A stretch of DNA of 64,000 nucleotides from Anaerosacchariphilus polymeriproducens (GTDB lineage Bacteria > Bacillota > Clostridia > Lachnospirales > Lachnospiraceae): NCBI RefSeq assembly GCF_003363435.1, contig NZ_QRCT01000049.1, positions 62,001 to 126,000 of the forward strand, written 5' to 3'. The notes under the pieces are model-generated. The model saw only the letters and a list, made by a program, of their open reading frames with translations, was not told where the DNA came from and made no database searches. Both the position numbers and the translations under genes were made by a program. Below, piece after piece: positions 1-9,000 of the stretch. Each line of letters starts with the position of its first letter. The stretch's first letter is position 1.

Positions 1-1043
1 TTCATTCCCATTGTTTCCGGTTTTCCATTCACAACAGCCAATATATTTACGCCAAATGTGTCTTCTAACCTGGTCTTCTTATATAACATATTACAAAGAT
101 TTTTTATATCCGCGCCTTTTCTTAATTCTAAAACGATACGGATGCCTTCCTTCGACGACTGGTTAGAAATATCGATAATATCATTTGTCTTTTTGGTCTC
201 GACCAGGGTATAAACATCATTTAAGAATTTTCCAATATTAGCTCCGATCATGGTATATGGTATCTCGGTTATTACAAGCTGCTCTTTGCCACCTTTTAAC
301 TTCTCAACTTCAACTTTACCACGAAGGCGTATTTTCCCTAATCCTGTCTCATAAATACTGAATAAATCATCTTTATTGATTACGATTCCACCCGTAGGAA
401 AATCAGGTCCTTTCACGTATTCCATTAATTCTTTTGTTGAAATATGGGGATTTTTCATATAAGCCTTTACCCCATCGATTACTTCTCCAAAGTTATGAGG
501 TGGAATACTGGTAGCCATACCAACTGCGATTCCCTCTGCTCCATTGATTAATAAATTTGGGATTTTTGATGGTAAAACTACCGGTTCTTTTTCAGTTGCG
601 TCGAAATTAGGTACAAAATCGATTACATCTTTATCCAAATCAGCCAAATACGCTTCTTGTGTCACTTTTTCCAATCTTGCTTCTGTATAACGCATTGCTG
701 CTGCCCCGTCCCCTTCAATGGAACCAAAATTTCCATGTCCATCTACTAACGGCAGACCTTTTTTAAACTCTTGGGCCATGACTACGAGTGATTCATAAAT
801 GGATGCATCGCCGTGAGGATGATATTTACCCATGGTATCCCCTACAATACGTGCGCATTTTCTATATGGTCTATCGTAACGTATTCCTAATTCGTGCATA
901 TCATATAGAGTTCTTCTTTGCACTGGCTTCAATCCATCTCTTACATCCGGAAGAGCTCTTGCTACAATTACGCTCATCGCATAATCGATATATGATTTTT
1001 GCATTAACTCAGAATACTCGGTTCTAATGATTTGTTCTTCCAT
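1..1043 (-). CDS. Type IIA DNA topoisomerase subunit A (GyrA/ParC family), 3' end cut by window
   Basis: This is the N-terminal part of the DNA-cleaving subunit of a type IIA topoisomerase, which forms an A2B2 enzyme with the adjacent B subunit. About 347 residues are visible; the rest lies beyond base 1. The start is the ATG at 1041-1043. The winged-helix region has the quinolone-region motif GKYHPHGDASIY near residues 73-84 and AAMRYTEAR, in which Tyr119 is the expected DNA-attacking tyrosine. It follows the B subunit after only 23 bases, so the two are one operon. The quinolone-region wording (RKCARIVGD) is closer to GyrA than to typical Firmicute ParC. There is no dnaA/recF context, so this may be the second (topoisomerase IV) pair. 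Family is certain; gyrase versus Topo IV is not settled. Confidence 0.9.
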   Translation of the reverse strand, partial: MEEQIIRTEYSELMQKSYIDYAMSVIVARALPDVRDGLKPVQRRTLYDMHELGIRYDRPYRKCARIVGDTMGKYHPHGDASIYESLVVMAQEFKKGLPLVDGHGNFGSIEGDGAAAMRYTEARLEKVTQEAYLADLDKDVIDFVPNFDATEKEPVVLPSKIPNLLINGAEGIAVGMATSIPPHNFGEVIDGVKAYMKNPHISTKELMEYVKGPDFPTGGIVINKDDLFSIYETGLGKIRLRGKVEVEKLKGGKEQLVITEIPYTMIGANIGKFLNDVYTLVETKKTNDIIDISNQSSKEGIRIVLELRKGADIKNLCNMLYKKTRLEDTFGVNILAVVNGKPETMGM

Positions 1044-1066
1044 AAATCTCTTTTTCCCTTTCCTTC

Positions 1067-2989
1067 TTAAATATCTAATTCTGCATCTTGTGCATGTTCA
1101 TAAATAAATGCTCTTCTCGGAGGTACTTCCGTTCCCATTAACATCTCTGTTACATCTGATGCCATTCTTGCATCTTCTATTTCAACAAGCTGTAACATCC
1201 TAGTCTCCGGATTCAATGTAGTGTCCCATAACTGTTGTGCATCCATTTCTCCTAAGCCTTTATACCTCTGCAAAGTAAAGGGGCCCTTATGGGTCTTTCT
1301 GTATTTTTCCAATTCTTTATCGTCATATAAATAAACTTCTTTCCCCTTCGAAGGCATTGCTTTATATAAAGGAGGCATGGCCAAATATACATGTCCTTCA
1401 TAAATTAATTCTGGCATAAAACGATAAAATAACGTAAGCAATAAGGTTGAAATATGTGCTCCATCTACATCAGCATCTGCCATAATAATAATCTTATTAT
1501 AACGAAGCTTGGTTATATCAAAATCGTTTCCATATCCTTCTGAAAAACCACATCCAAACGCATTTATCATTGTTTTAATCTCTGCATTGGCAAGTACTTT
1601 ATCGATAGTTGCTTTCTCTACATTTAAAATTTTACCTCTTATAGGTAAAATGGCCTGATAATTTCTATCTCTTGCTGTTTTTGCAGAACCACCTGCAGAA
1701 TCACCTTCTACGATAAAAATCTCACAATTTTGGGCATCTCTGCTTTCACAGTTTGCAAGTTTTCCATTGGAATCAAAAGAAAATTTTTGTTTGACCAATA
1801 AATTTGTCTTAGCCTTTTCTTCTGTTTTACGAATTTTAGCTGCTTTTTCAGCACAACCAATAATATTTTTTAATGTTTCTAAATTACGATCAAAATAGAG
1901 CTGGATTTCTTCTCCTACAATTTTACTTGTAATTCTTGCTGCATCCTGGTTGTCCAATTTTGTCTTGGTCTGCCCTTCAAATCTTGGCGCAGGATGTTTA
2001 ATAGAAACCACTGCTGTCATTCCATTACGTACATCTGCACCGGTAAAATTGGAATCTTTTCCTTTTAAAATCCCAAGTTCTCTGGCATATTGATTTATGA
2101 TCTGGGTAAATATAGCTTTGAAACCGGTTAAATGAGTCCCACCTTCAGCGTTATAAATATTATTACAGAAGCCTAATACATTTTCATGAAATTCATTGGT
2201 ATACTGAAATGCTGCCTCTACCGTAATGCCTTCACTTTCCCCTTTTAAATAAATGGTATCATGTATTTTTTCCTTTTTCTTATTTAAATCCTTAATGAAA
2301 CCAATAATTCCATCTTCTTCATGAAATTCAATATGTTCAATTTCTTCTTTTCTGCGATCTTCAAAAATAATGGTTAAAGAAGGGTTAAGATAAGCCGTCT
2401 CATGAAGTCTGCTTTTTACATCCTCAGCTTTAAATTTAGTCTTTTCAAAAATTAACGGATCTGGTAAAAAATTGATTTTCGTGCCAGTACTCTTTGTTTT
2501 ACCTAACGTCGGCAGTAAACCATTTTCTAATTCTACTACCGGCTTTCCTCTTTCATATCTATCATGATGAATGAGACCATCTCTACATATTTCAATATCA
2601 AGATAAGTAGAGAGTGCATTTACAACTGAAGAACCAACCCCATGAAGACCACCACTGGTCTTATATACTGAATCATCAAATTTTCCACCTGCATGCAGAG
2701 TTGTAAATACAAGTCTTTCAGCTGAAATCCCTTTCTTGTGCATTCCAACAGGAATACCTCGTCCATTATCTGAAATGGTTGCAGAACCATCTGCCTCTAA
2801 AGTTACAAATATTTTGTCACAAAAACCTGCCAGATGCTCATCGACTGAATTATCTACAATTTCGTAAATTAAATGATTTAAACCTTTCGTGGTGACGCTC
2901 CCGATATACATCCCCGGTCTTTTCCGGACTGCTTCTAATCCCTCTAAGACCGAAATACTATCTGCATCATACTTGACTTTTTTTGTCAT
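1067..2989 (-). CDS. Type IIA DNA topoisomerase subunit B (GyrB/ParE family), 640 aa
   Basis: This is the ATPase subunit of a type IIA topoisomerase. The order of domains is complete: GHKL ATPase with YEIVDNSVDE (about 42-51), DNGRGIPVG (about 74-82) and GLHGVGSSVVNALS (about 114-127); a transducer domain; and a Toprim domain with EGDSAGG (428-434) and DADVDGAHI (about 505). The C-terminal QRYKGLGEMD segment contacts the A subunit. Length is normal for the family. The A subunit follows directly. A strong promoter with a palindrome in its spacer lies upstream at 3033-3061. The sequence alone does not decide between gyrase B and ParE; the isolated position away from dnaA makes topoisomerase IV likely by inference. 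Confidence 0.92.
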   Translation of the reverse strand: MTKKVKYDADSISVLEGLEAVRKRPGMYIGSVTTKGLNHLIYEIVDNSVDEHLAGFCDKIFVTLEADGSATISDNGRGIPVGMHKKGISAERLVFTTLHAGGKFDDSVYKTSGGLHGVGSSVVNALSTYLDIEICRDGLIHHDRYERGKPVVELENGLLPTLGKTKSTGTKINFLPDPLIFEKTKFKAEDVKSRLHETAYLNPSLTIIFEDRRKEEIEHIEFHEEDGIIGFIKDLNKKKEKIHDTIYLKGESEGITVEAAFQYTNEFHENVLGFCNNIYNAEGGTHLTGFKAIFTQIINQYARELGILKGKDSNFTGADVRNGMTAVVSIKHPAPRFEGQTKTKLDNQDAARITSKIVGEEIQLYFDRNLETLKNIIGCAEKAAKIRKTEEKAKTNLLVKQKFSFDSNGKLANCESRDAQNCEIFIVEGDSAGGSAKTARDRNYQAILPIRGKILNVEKATIDKVLANAEIKTMINAFGCGFSEGYGNDFDITKLRYNKIIIMADADVDGAHISTLLLTLFYRFMPELIYEGHVYLAMPPLYKAMPSKGKEVYLYDDKELEKYRKTHKGPFTLQRYKGLGEMDAQQLWDTTLNPETRMLQLVEIEDARMASDVTEMLMGTEVPPRRAFIYEHAQDAELDI

Positions 2990-3032
2990 CTCTTACTACC
3001 CTTTCCCAATTGTATCTATTATATTATTGGTT

Positions 3033-3061
3033 ATTATACCACAACATATTGTGGTTTTCAA
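3033..3061 (-). promoter_or_regulatory. Promoter of the topoisomerase operon with a perfect palindrome filling its spacer
   Basis: On the minus strand, TTGAAA (3056-3061) and TATAAT (3033-3038) are separated by exactly 17 bases. The spacer is almost wholly a perfect 18-bp palindrome, ACCACAACATATTGTGGT (3038-3055), the position expected of a repressor operator. The inner 16 bp resemble the NrdR box pattern ACACWATATATWGTGT, but no good second box at the usual spacing was seen. Promoter call is strong; the identity of the bound regulator is inference. Confidence 0.7.
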
Positions 3062-3069
3062 AGTTCATT

Positions 3070-3108
3070 ATAATAAAACTAGCAGAGTGCTTCTTTGAAA
3101 CACTCTGC
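3070..3108 (-). terminator. Intrinsic terminator ahead of the topoisomerase promoter
   Basis: GCAGAGTG (3082-3089) and CACTCTGC (3101-3108) form a perfect 8-bp stem with an 11-base loop. On the minus strand the stem is followed, after CTAG, by TTTTATT. It would end transcripts entering from the 3.1-3.6 kb region before the topoisomerase promoter. Confidence 0.6.
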
Positions 3109-3153
3109 CTCCTATTCACATATTTTTTCTTAATTCCACAATTCCTATAAACC

Positions 3154-3221
3154 TAATAACCCTTAATAACTAAGTATCAATACTCCTTACCCCATCTTTG
3201 ATACTTTTTAATAACCCTTAA
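3154..3221. repeat. 13-bp direct repeats flanking a 9-bp inverted repeat
   Basis: TAATAACCCTTAA occurs at 3154-3166 and again, identical, at 3209-3221. Between the copies AAGTATCAA (3172-3180) and TTGATACTT (3198-3206) are perfect inverted repeats around a purine-rich loop (as read on the minus strand). The nesting suggests a structured RNA element or a protein-binding site; no known family is recognised. Confidence 0.6.
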
Positions 3222-3284
3222 AAATTATTTCTATTAAATTAAAAATCTGTATATGTTCTCTCCTTTCTTGTCTCGATATTCCGT

Positions 3285-3404
3285 CTACTCCACACACATA
3301 TTTTTAAACCGAAATATATAATTCCTCAAACCTAAACTATCTCCTCCTTTCCACCTCAATTTTAATGTAGCTACACACAATCTGCTTTCTGTTAATTCAA
3401 ACAT
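3285..3404 (-). CDS. Possible 39-aa peptide of unknown function
   Basis: ATG at 3402-3404, stop TAG at 3285-3287. A weak Shine-Dalgarno-like GGGGTG lies upstream. The peptide has a cysteine four residues from its end region (KNMCVE) and a basic, mixed composition, with no signal peptide or membrane segment. It lies downstream of an AgrC/AgrA-like pair, which is why it was considered as a pheromone precursor. It lacks the AgrD pattern (amphipathic N-terminus, thiolactone ring region, acidic tail) and there is no agrB. It may not be translated. Confidence 0.2.
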   Translation of the reverse strand: MFELTESRLCVATLKLRWKGGDSLGLRNYIFRFKNMCVE

Positions 3405-3577
3405 TTTTCGTGCACCCCTGCCACAAAAAACTATTTTTCACTCCATATGGAAATTAAACATCAGCAAATTCACTATCAGTATAGCACCAATTTTTTTATA
3501 CAAACTATTTTTGATGCGAACCGCATAAAAATGTTATAAACTGTTAAAAATCATACAGTTTTCGACTTTTTTAGATT

Positions 3578-4939
3578 CTATTGATATATATCAAAAAACA
3601 CAATTTCTACAAGAAAATTATTAGTTAATGAATAAAATTCAATCATTCCATTATATTTTTCTACAATATCTTTTATATGATTAATACCATAACGACAACA
3701 AACACTTCTATTTGCATTATCTTCTATATCATATTGTTTTAAAACTTCTTCCCCTTGTATGACATTACTAATTCTTAAATTAAGACTATTTTTAAATCTA
3801 CTTATTTCAATTAAAATAGAGCTCTTCCCTCTATCAAGATTCTCTTTGCATGCCGCTATACCATTCACTACTCCATTATACAAAATACTACATATATCGT
3901 AATCTTTAATTAATAACTCTTCACCAAAGCAACCTATTAAATGTAACTTTATACGATTCTTTTTCGCTTCTTCTTCCAATCTATTAAATAAAGCATCTAC
4001 AATTGGTCTATTACTAATAAACGATTTCGTTTTTTTATTATCCAGACTTTTTGTCATATAATTAAGATATTCTATGCTCTCTTCCATTTTTCTTTCTTTC
4101 ACTAGATTTTGAAAAATTCCCAAAGAATTTGATATTTCTTTTTGAAACTCGCGGATAGACTTTTCTGATTGATATGCTGTATTATAAACTTCTTTCTGCA
4201 TATTAATATACTGTTCCTTCAAGCGGTTCTGTTCTTGATAAAATCTTCTTGATTTATCAATACAAACAATAACAAATCCACTGAAACCAAACATAAAACA
4301 AATTCCAAGTGTACAAAAAACGGAAACAGGTCCTATTAGATTAATTGAGTTATTTTTGTAAACTATAATGATATTTTGTAAAATAAAACTACAGATTAAC
4401 CCATTTATCATAAATATCCCATAATGCCTATCTAATATATCTGCGATTTTCCTTCTTAAGTTTGCATTATGATGAAGGAATATCATAATGCCTCCTATAA
4501 TTCCAAGACTAATAATTTGTACAATTGGCTTAGCTTCCATCTGTGAACTTCTTAACATGCTTTTATCAGATAATAAATCTCCCAAAAGAAGAATTAATTC
4601 TATCATATAAAATTTAAAGATAAAACTTATTAAATAAAGCGAAATGGTTTTAAACAACTTACCTTTAAACAAAAGTACTGCATTAAATATTCCAAATATA
4701 AATAACTTCCCTGCTACTATTATAAACGTGAGACGATTTGGAATCACTATTTCTCTAATAAGTAAGCCATTCGATATTATCTCGATTGATAATATCAATA
4801 ATAGATTGAGGATAAGTGCTTTTATTATGTATCTTTTTCCTTTTATTCGTTTATATTGAAAAATTGCATACATAATTATAACACTTTGAAACAGATCTAT
4901 ACTATCTAATAGACTGTACTTTATAGTTTCTTGAATCAA
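3578..4939 (-). CDS. GHKL-type (AgrC-like) sensor kinase lacking the usual phosphoacceptor histidine, 453 aa
   Basis: A polytopic N-terminal half with about six hydrophobic segments (residues 1-230) is followed by a short coiled linker and a C-terminal GHKL ATPase domain of the AgrC/NatK class. The linker segment QKEISNSL aligns with the usual RHDxxNHL dimerisation motif, so lysine stands where the phosphorylated histidine should be. The N box is ILYNGVVNGIAAC, with both asparagines kept, and a G-box-like YGINHIKDIVEKYNG follows. It lies 94 bases after a LytTR regulator gene, with a weak terminator between. It probably senses a signal at the membrane. Whether it can autophosphorylate is doubtful from the sequence. 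Confidence 0.8.
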   Translation of the reverse strand: MIQETIKYSLLDSIDLFQSVIIMYAIFQYKRIKGKRYIIKALILNLLLILSIEIISNGLLIREIVIPNRLTFIIVAGKLFIFGIFNAVLLFKGKLFKTISLYLISFIFKFYMIELILLLGDLLSDKSMLRSSQMEAKPIVQIISLGIIGGIMIFLHHNANLRRKIADILDRHYGIFMINGLICSFILQNIIIVYKNNSINLIGPVSVFCTLGICFMFGFSGFVIVCIDKSRRFYQEQNRLKEQYINMQKEVYNTAYQSEKSIREFQKEISNSLGIFQNLVKERKMEESIEYLNYMTKSLDNKKTKSFISNRPIVDALFNRLEEEAKKNRIKLHLIGCFGEELLIKDYDICSILYNGVVNGIAACKENLDRGKSSILIEISRFKNSLNLRISNVIQGEEVLKQYDIEDNANRSVCCRYGINHIKDIVEKYNGMIEFYSLTNNFLVEIVFFDIYQ

Positions 4940-4974
4940 GTCTATCTTCCCTTCTTATTTAGTTTTCACTACAA

Positions 4975-5014
4975 ATTAAAAACACACTAAAGAAAGAATA
5001 TCTTCAATGTGTTT
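4975..5014 (-). terminator. Weak terminator/attenuator between regulator and kinase
   Basis: AAACACA (4980-4986) pairs with TGTGTTT (5008-5014), with partial pairing inside. On the minus strand the stem is followed by a T-rich run (TTTTTAATTT). It would reduce readthrough from the LytTR gene into the kinase gene. Confidence 0.45.
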
Positions 5015-5033
5015 ACTTTTCCCTCATTGGTAA

Positions 5034-5756
5034 CTATGAATAAACCGGAAGCCGCCTTCCAACCTTCTCTAAAATATAATCTTGATATTTCCCCCAGACA
5101 TCTTCCTTATAAACTTTCCCTATCGGTATTTTGACCTGATTCTTTAATTTAATCTTATCACCAAATTCATCAATATAATTCATATTAATAATATAAGAAT
5201 CATTAATTCTGGTCATACAATCCATCGTCAGTTTCTCTTCCCAGCTTTTGATCGTTCCTCTGACTAGAAACTGTTTTTCTTTGGCTACAACTTTAACATA
5301 ATTCCCTTTTGATTCTACGTAAATCACTTGATTGATCCGTAGATCTTTATTTTTATTTTTATCATCAAATTTAATAATTCTATCCTCTCTTGCTTCAGCA
5401 CAAGCAATATCCAGCCACCTCGAAATTTTCTTATACGGTATAGGATTATAACTAAAGTCTAATATCATTTGGTCAATCACTGACCAAGCAACTTTCTCTT
5501 GATTCGAAACAAAAATAATTCTTAATTCTGGATCATAATTATGTAATTTTTTCATTATTTGAATTTTATTATTTCCCGTTAAATCAATATCATAAAACAG
5601 AAGCTGCATGGATGCTTCTATGTATTCCAAAACCTCATCTTCATATGTAAAATTCAGTATTTCATAACTCATGCCTTTTTCTCTCTCATATCTTCTACAT
5701 AACTCTAAAATATGATTCCTTAAATTCATTTGTTGGGTACATATCCCTATTTTCAC
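5034..5756 (-). CDS. LytTR-family response regulator with an atypical receiver, 240 aa
   Basis: Residues 1-120 resemble a CheY-like receiver and residues 135-235 a LytTR DNA-binding domain (QVIYVESKGNYVKV, then RINDSYIINMNYIDEF). The receiver keeps the phospho-accepting Asp in LLFYDIDL (about residue 57). It lacks the N-terminal acidic pair (TQ in GICTQQMN) and the conserved lysine (YNPIPYKK in place of the usual KP). The start is GTG at 5754-5756, preceded by AGGAGGTG. The kinase gene follows. A promoter with paired CCATTC repeats lies upstream. It probably controls a local target, possibly itself and the 3.1-3.5 kb transcript; the target is inference. Confidence 0.82.
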   Translation of the reverse strand: MKIGICTQQMNLRNHILELCRRYEREKGMSYEILNFTYEDEVLEYIEASMQLLFYDIDLTGNNKIQIMKKLHNYDPELRIIFVSNQEKVAWSVIDQMILDFSYNPIPYKKISRWLDIACAEAREDRIIKFDDKNKNKDLRINQVIYVESKGNYVKVVAKEKQFLVRGTIKSWEEKLTMDCMTRINDSYIINMNYIDEFGDKIKLKNQVKIPIGKVYKEDVWGKYQDYILEKVGRRLPVYS

Positions 5757-5818
5757 TCCGACACACCTCCTATTACAAATAATCTCGGTTTGAAATCATG
5801 TTTATCATTTATAGGTAC

Positions 5819-5847
5819 ACTATAACTTTACGTAGAAATAAAAACAA
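5819..5847 (-). promoter_or_regulatory. Promoter of the LytTR two-component genes
   Basis: Minus-strand TTGTTT (rc at 5842-5847) and TATAGT (rc at 5819-5824) are separated by 17 bases. This is the only good promoter pair ahead of the GTG at 5756. Confidence 0.55.
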
Positions 5848-5856
5848 GAACTATGT

Positions 5857-5888
5857 TGTGAATGGCATTTTTTTGTTACGAATGGTAG
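5857..5888 (-). promoter_or_regulatory. Paired CCATTC direct repeats upstream of the LytTR promoter
   Basis: CCATTC (minus strand) occurs twice, rc at 5860-5865 and 5880-5885, 20 bases apart start to start, ending about 12 bases ahead of the -35. LytTR regulators bind pairs of short direct repeats about two helical turns apart next to a promoter, so this fits an autoregulatory site. The link to this regulator is inferred from position only. Confidence 0.4.
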
Positions 5889-5965
5889 GATTTATTGTAT
5901 AGAAAATTTTGATATTTGTTTCTTAGATAAAGAAAATATGAAAGGATAATAATTAAAATTTAATC

Positions 5966-6010
5966 GACAAAAAAAACGTGATATCATCATTTTAAGATAA
6001 CATCACGTTT
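5966..6010 (-). terminator. Intrinsic terminator after polC
   Basis: AAACGTGAT (5974-5982) and ATCACGTTT (6002-6010) form a 9-bp stem. On the minus strand it is followed by eight T residues. It closes the long operon that ends with polC. Confidence 0.8.
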
Positions 6011-6033
6011 ATTTAAGAAAAATAGAAATATTA

Positions 6034-9000
6034 TTAATCAAATAAAGATAATTGATTGGATTCGGGAAGAGATTCCATTAACCCTAAATCACTCATTAAA
6101 TCAATCACAGTTTTACTGACTTTTGTCCTTTGTCTAAAGTCATCTTTAGAAAGGAACTTCCCTTGAACAGCTGCCTCTACGACTGCATCGGCTGCCTTAT
6201 CACCCAAACCTTCTATTGTACTGAGAGCTGGCATTAATTTACCATCAATAATTTGAAAATGATGGGCCTTCGCCCGATATAGATCAATTGGCATAAATTC
6301 AAATCCTCTTGCATACATTTCCTGAACAATCTTCATATCCTTCAGGGTATCTTGTTCTTTCTTACTAAGGATATCACTCCGTTTTTTGTAATCTGCTAAA
6401 TAATACTCGAGCCTGTCCTGTCCCTGGCACATTAACTCATAGCTAAATGCGGATGCCCGAATACTAAAATATGCTGCATAATATGCCAATGGGTAATTTA
6501 CTTTATAATAAGCAATTCTCCATGCCATCATAACATAAGCTGCTGCATGGGCTTTTGGAAACATGTATTTAATTTTTTTACAGGACCATATATACCAATC
6601 GGGTACTCCTGCCTCTATCATAGCTTCTTCCCATTCGGGTTTTAACCCCTTTCCTTTACGTACGCTTTCCATAATGGTAAAAGATAATTCACTTTCCACT
6701 CCGGTATTGATCAAATAAGTCATAATATCATCACGGGTACAAATAGCGGTGGAAATTGTAGCCTTACCTTCTTGAATTAACGTCTGGGCATTTCCCAACC
6801 ACACATCGGTTCCATGAGACAGACCTGATATCCTTACCAAATCGGAAATAGATTTGGGCTTCGTATCAATCAACATCTGAATTACAAAATCTGTACCAAA
6901 CTCTGGAATACCAAGCGCTCCTAAAGGACAGCCGCCAATATCATCCGGTGTGATACCCAAAGCTTTTGTACTTTGAAATAAGGACATGACCTCCTTATCA
7001 TCGAATGGAATCGTCTGCGCATCCAGTCCGGTCAAATCCACCAACATACGAATCATGGTCGGATCGTCGTGTCCCAGAATATCAAGTTTAAGTAAATTGT
7101 GATCAATCGAATGGTAATCAAAGTGTGTTGTAATGGTATCTGTACTCATATCATTCGCAGGTCTCTGTACAGGAGTAAACGAATAAATCTCTTCTCCATG
7201 AGGAAGTACAATAATCCCTCCGGGATGCTGTCCTGTCGTTCTTCTAACTCCAACACACCCGTCTACAATTCTTGATATCTCACAGTTCCTTTTCCTTGTT
7301 CCTCTTTCCTCGTAATAATTTTTCACATAACCAAAAGCTGTCTTATCAGCCAATGTACCAATCGTCCCTGCACGATACGTCTGCCCTTCCCCAAATATTA
7401 CTTCTGTGTATTTATGAGCTTTACTCTGATAATCTCCTGAAAAGTTCAAATCGATATCAGGCTCTTTGTTCCCTTTAAATCCTAAGAAGGTTTCAAAAGG
7501 AATGTCAAATCCTTCTTTTTTTAACGGCTCATTACAAACAGGACAATTTTTATCCGGCATATCACAACCGGCGCCTCCTACGTATGCCTTGACCTCTTCG
7601 GAATCAAAATCACTATAATGGCAGTTCGAACAGTAATAATGTGGTCGAAGCGGATTAACTTCTGTGATTCCTGCCATAGTGGCGACAAAAGAAGAACCAA
7701 CACTTCCTCTGGAGCCCACTAAATATCCATCTTCATTGGATTTCCAAACTAGTTTTTGTGCAATAATATACATTACAGCAAATCCATTAGAAATAATAGA
7801 ATTCAATTCTCTTTCTAAACGTTCTACTACTACATCCGGCAAATTCTCTCCATAAATTTCATGTGCCTTTGTATAGCATATATTTCGTAAATCCTGGTCA
7901 GAATTTTCTATGACCGGAGGACATTTATCTGGTCTTACGGGAGAAATTTTCTCACACATATCAGCAATTTTGTTGGTATTGGTAATAACTACTTCTTCCG
8001 CTTTCTCACTTCCTAAATATTGGAACTCTGCTAGCATTTCCTCCGTAGTTCTAAAATACAATGGTGCTTGGTCGTCTGCATCTTTAAATCCTTTTCCTGC
8101 CATAATAATACGGCGGTAGACTTCATCTTCTGGATCAAGAAAATGCACATCACAAGTCGCCACTACCGGTTTATGAAATTGTTCTCCAAGTTTTACAATC
8201 TTTTCATTAATCTCTTCCAACTCTTTTTTGGAAGTTACCGGCACCTTTTCACTGTGCAGCATAAATTCATTATTTCCTAATGGCTGTATTTCCAAGTAGT
8301 CATAAAAATGAACTAATCTTGCTATTTCTGCATTGGAGCGCCCATACAATATTGCCTGATACAGTTCACCCGCTTCGCAGGCCGAACCTATAATAAGTCC
8401 TTCTTTATTTTTCAAATACTCACTTTTAGGAATTCTAGGTCTTCTATAATAGTAGTCAATATGAGACTGAGAAACTAAGCGATATAGATTGATACGTCCA
8501 ATTTCATTTGCAGCCAATATAATTGCATGATAGGAAGGCATCTTTTTGACCGCATCCTTCGTCAGGCTGCCTAAATGGTTCACACCTTCTAAATTTTGTG
8601 TGTTTCTCTCTTTTAACATTTGAATGAACTTTATAAATATTTCTGCTGTGCAAGCTGCATCATCAACAGCTCTATGGTGATTGTCCAATACAATTCCTAA
8701 TGTCTTTGCTACAATATCTAATTTGTAGCGATTTAAGCCTGGTAATAGTATCCGCGCCAAGGCTACTGTATCCAAAATAGTAAATTCTTTTTTATACCCC
8801 TGATTTTCGCATTCCTTATGAATGAAACTCATATCAAATTCTGCATTATGCGCTACCATTACCGCATCGTTACAAAATTCTAAAAACTTCGGTAATACCT
8901 GTTGTATTTTTGGCGCATCCAATACCATGTTATCATCAATGCCTGTTAATTTTTCTATTTCAAAGGGAATCGGCACTTCCGGGTTAACAAAGGTACTAAA

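Larger units (their letters stand above)
3109..3577. other. Gene-poor region with repeats downstream of the two-component pair
   Basis: No recognisable gene. On the minus strand it holds, in order: a hairpin AAACTGT/ACAGTTT just after the kinase stop (about 3540-3560), a possible -10 TATACT near 3475, a 39-codon ORF (3285-3404), a hairpin nested in direct repeats (3154-3221), and the terminator at 3070-3108. This layout suits a short non-coding RNA or a tiny-peptide transcript, but no family is recognised. Confidence 0.4.

Noticed and set aside
788-1027. 79-codon + strand ORF opposite the topoisomerase A gene
   Set aside because: Shadow of a strongly conserved coding sequence on the minus strand, with no ribosome site; the same applies to the other + strand ORFs inside polC, ispG, dxr, malF and similar genes.
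3285-3404. AgrD-type pheromone precursor beside the AgrC/AgrA-like pair
   Set aside because: The peptide lacks an amphipathic leader, a ring region and an acidic tail, and no agrB gene is near. It is kept only as a weak ORF.
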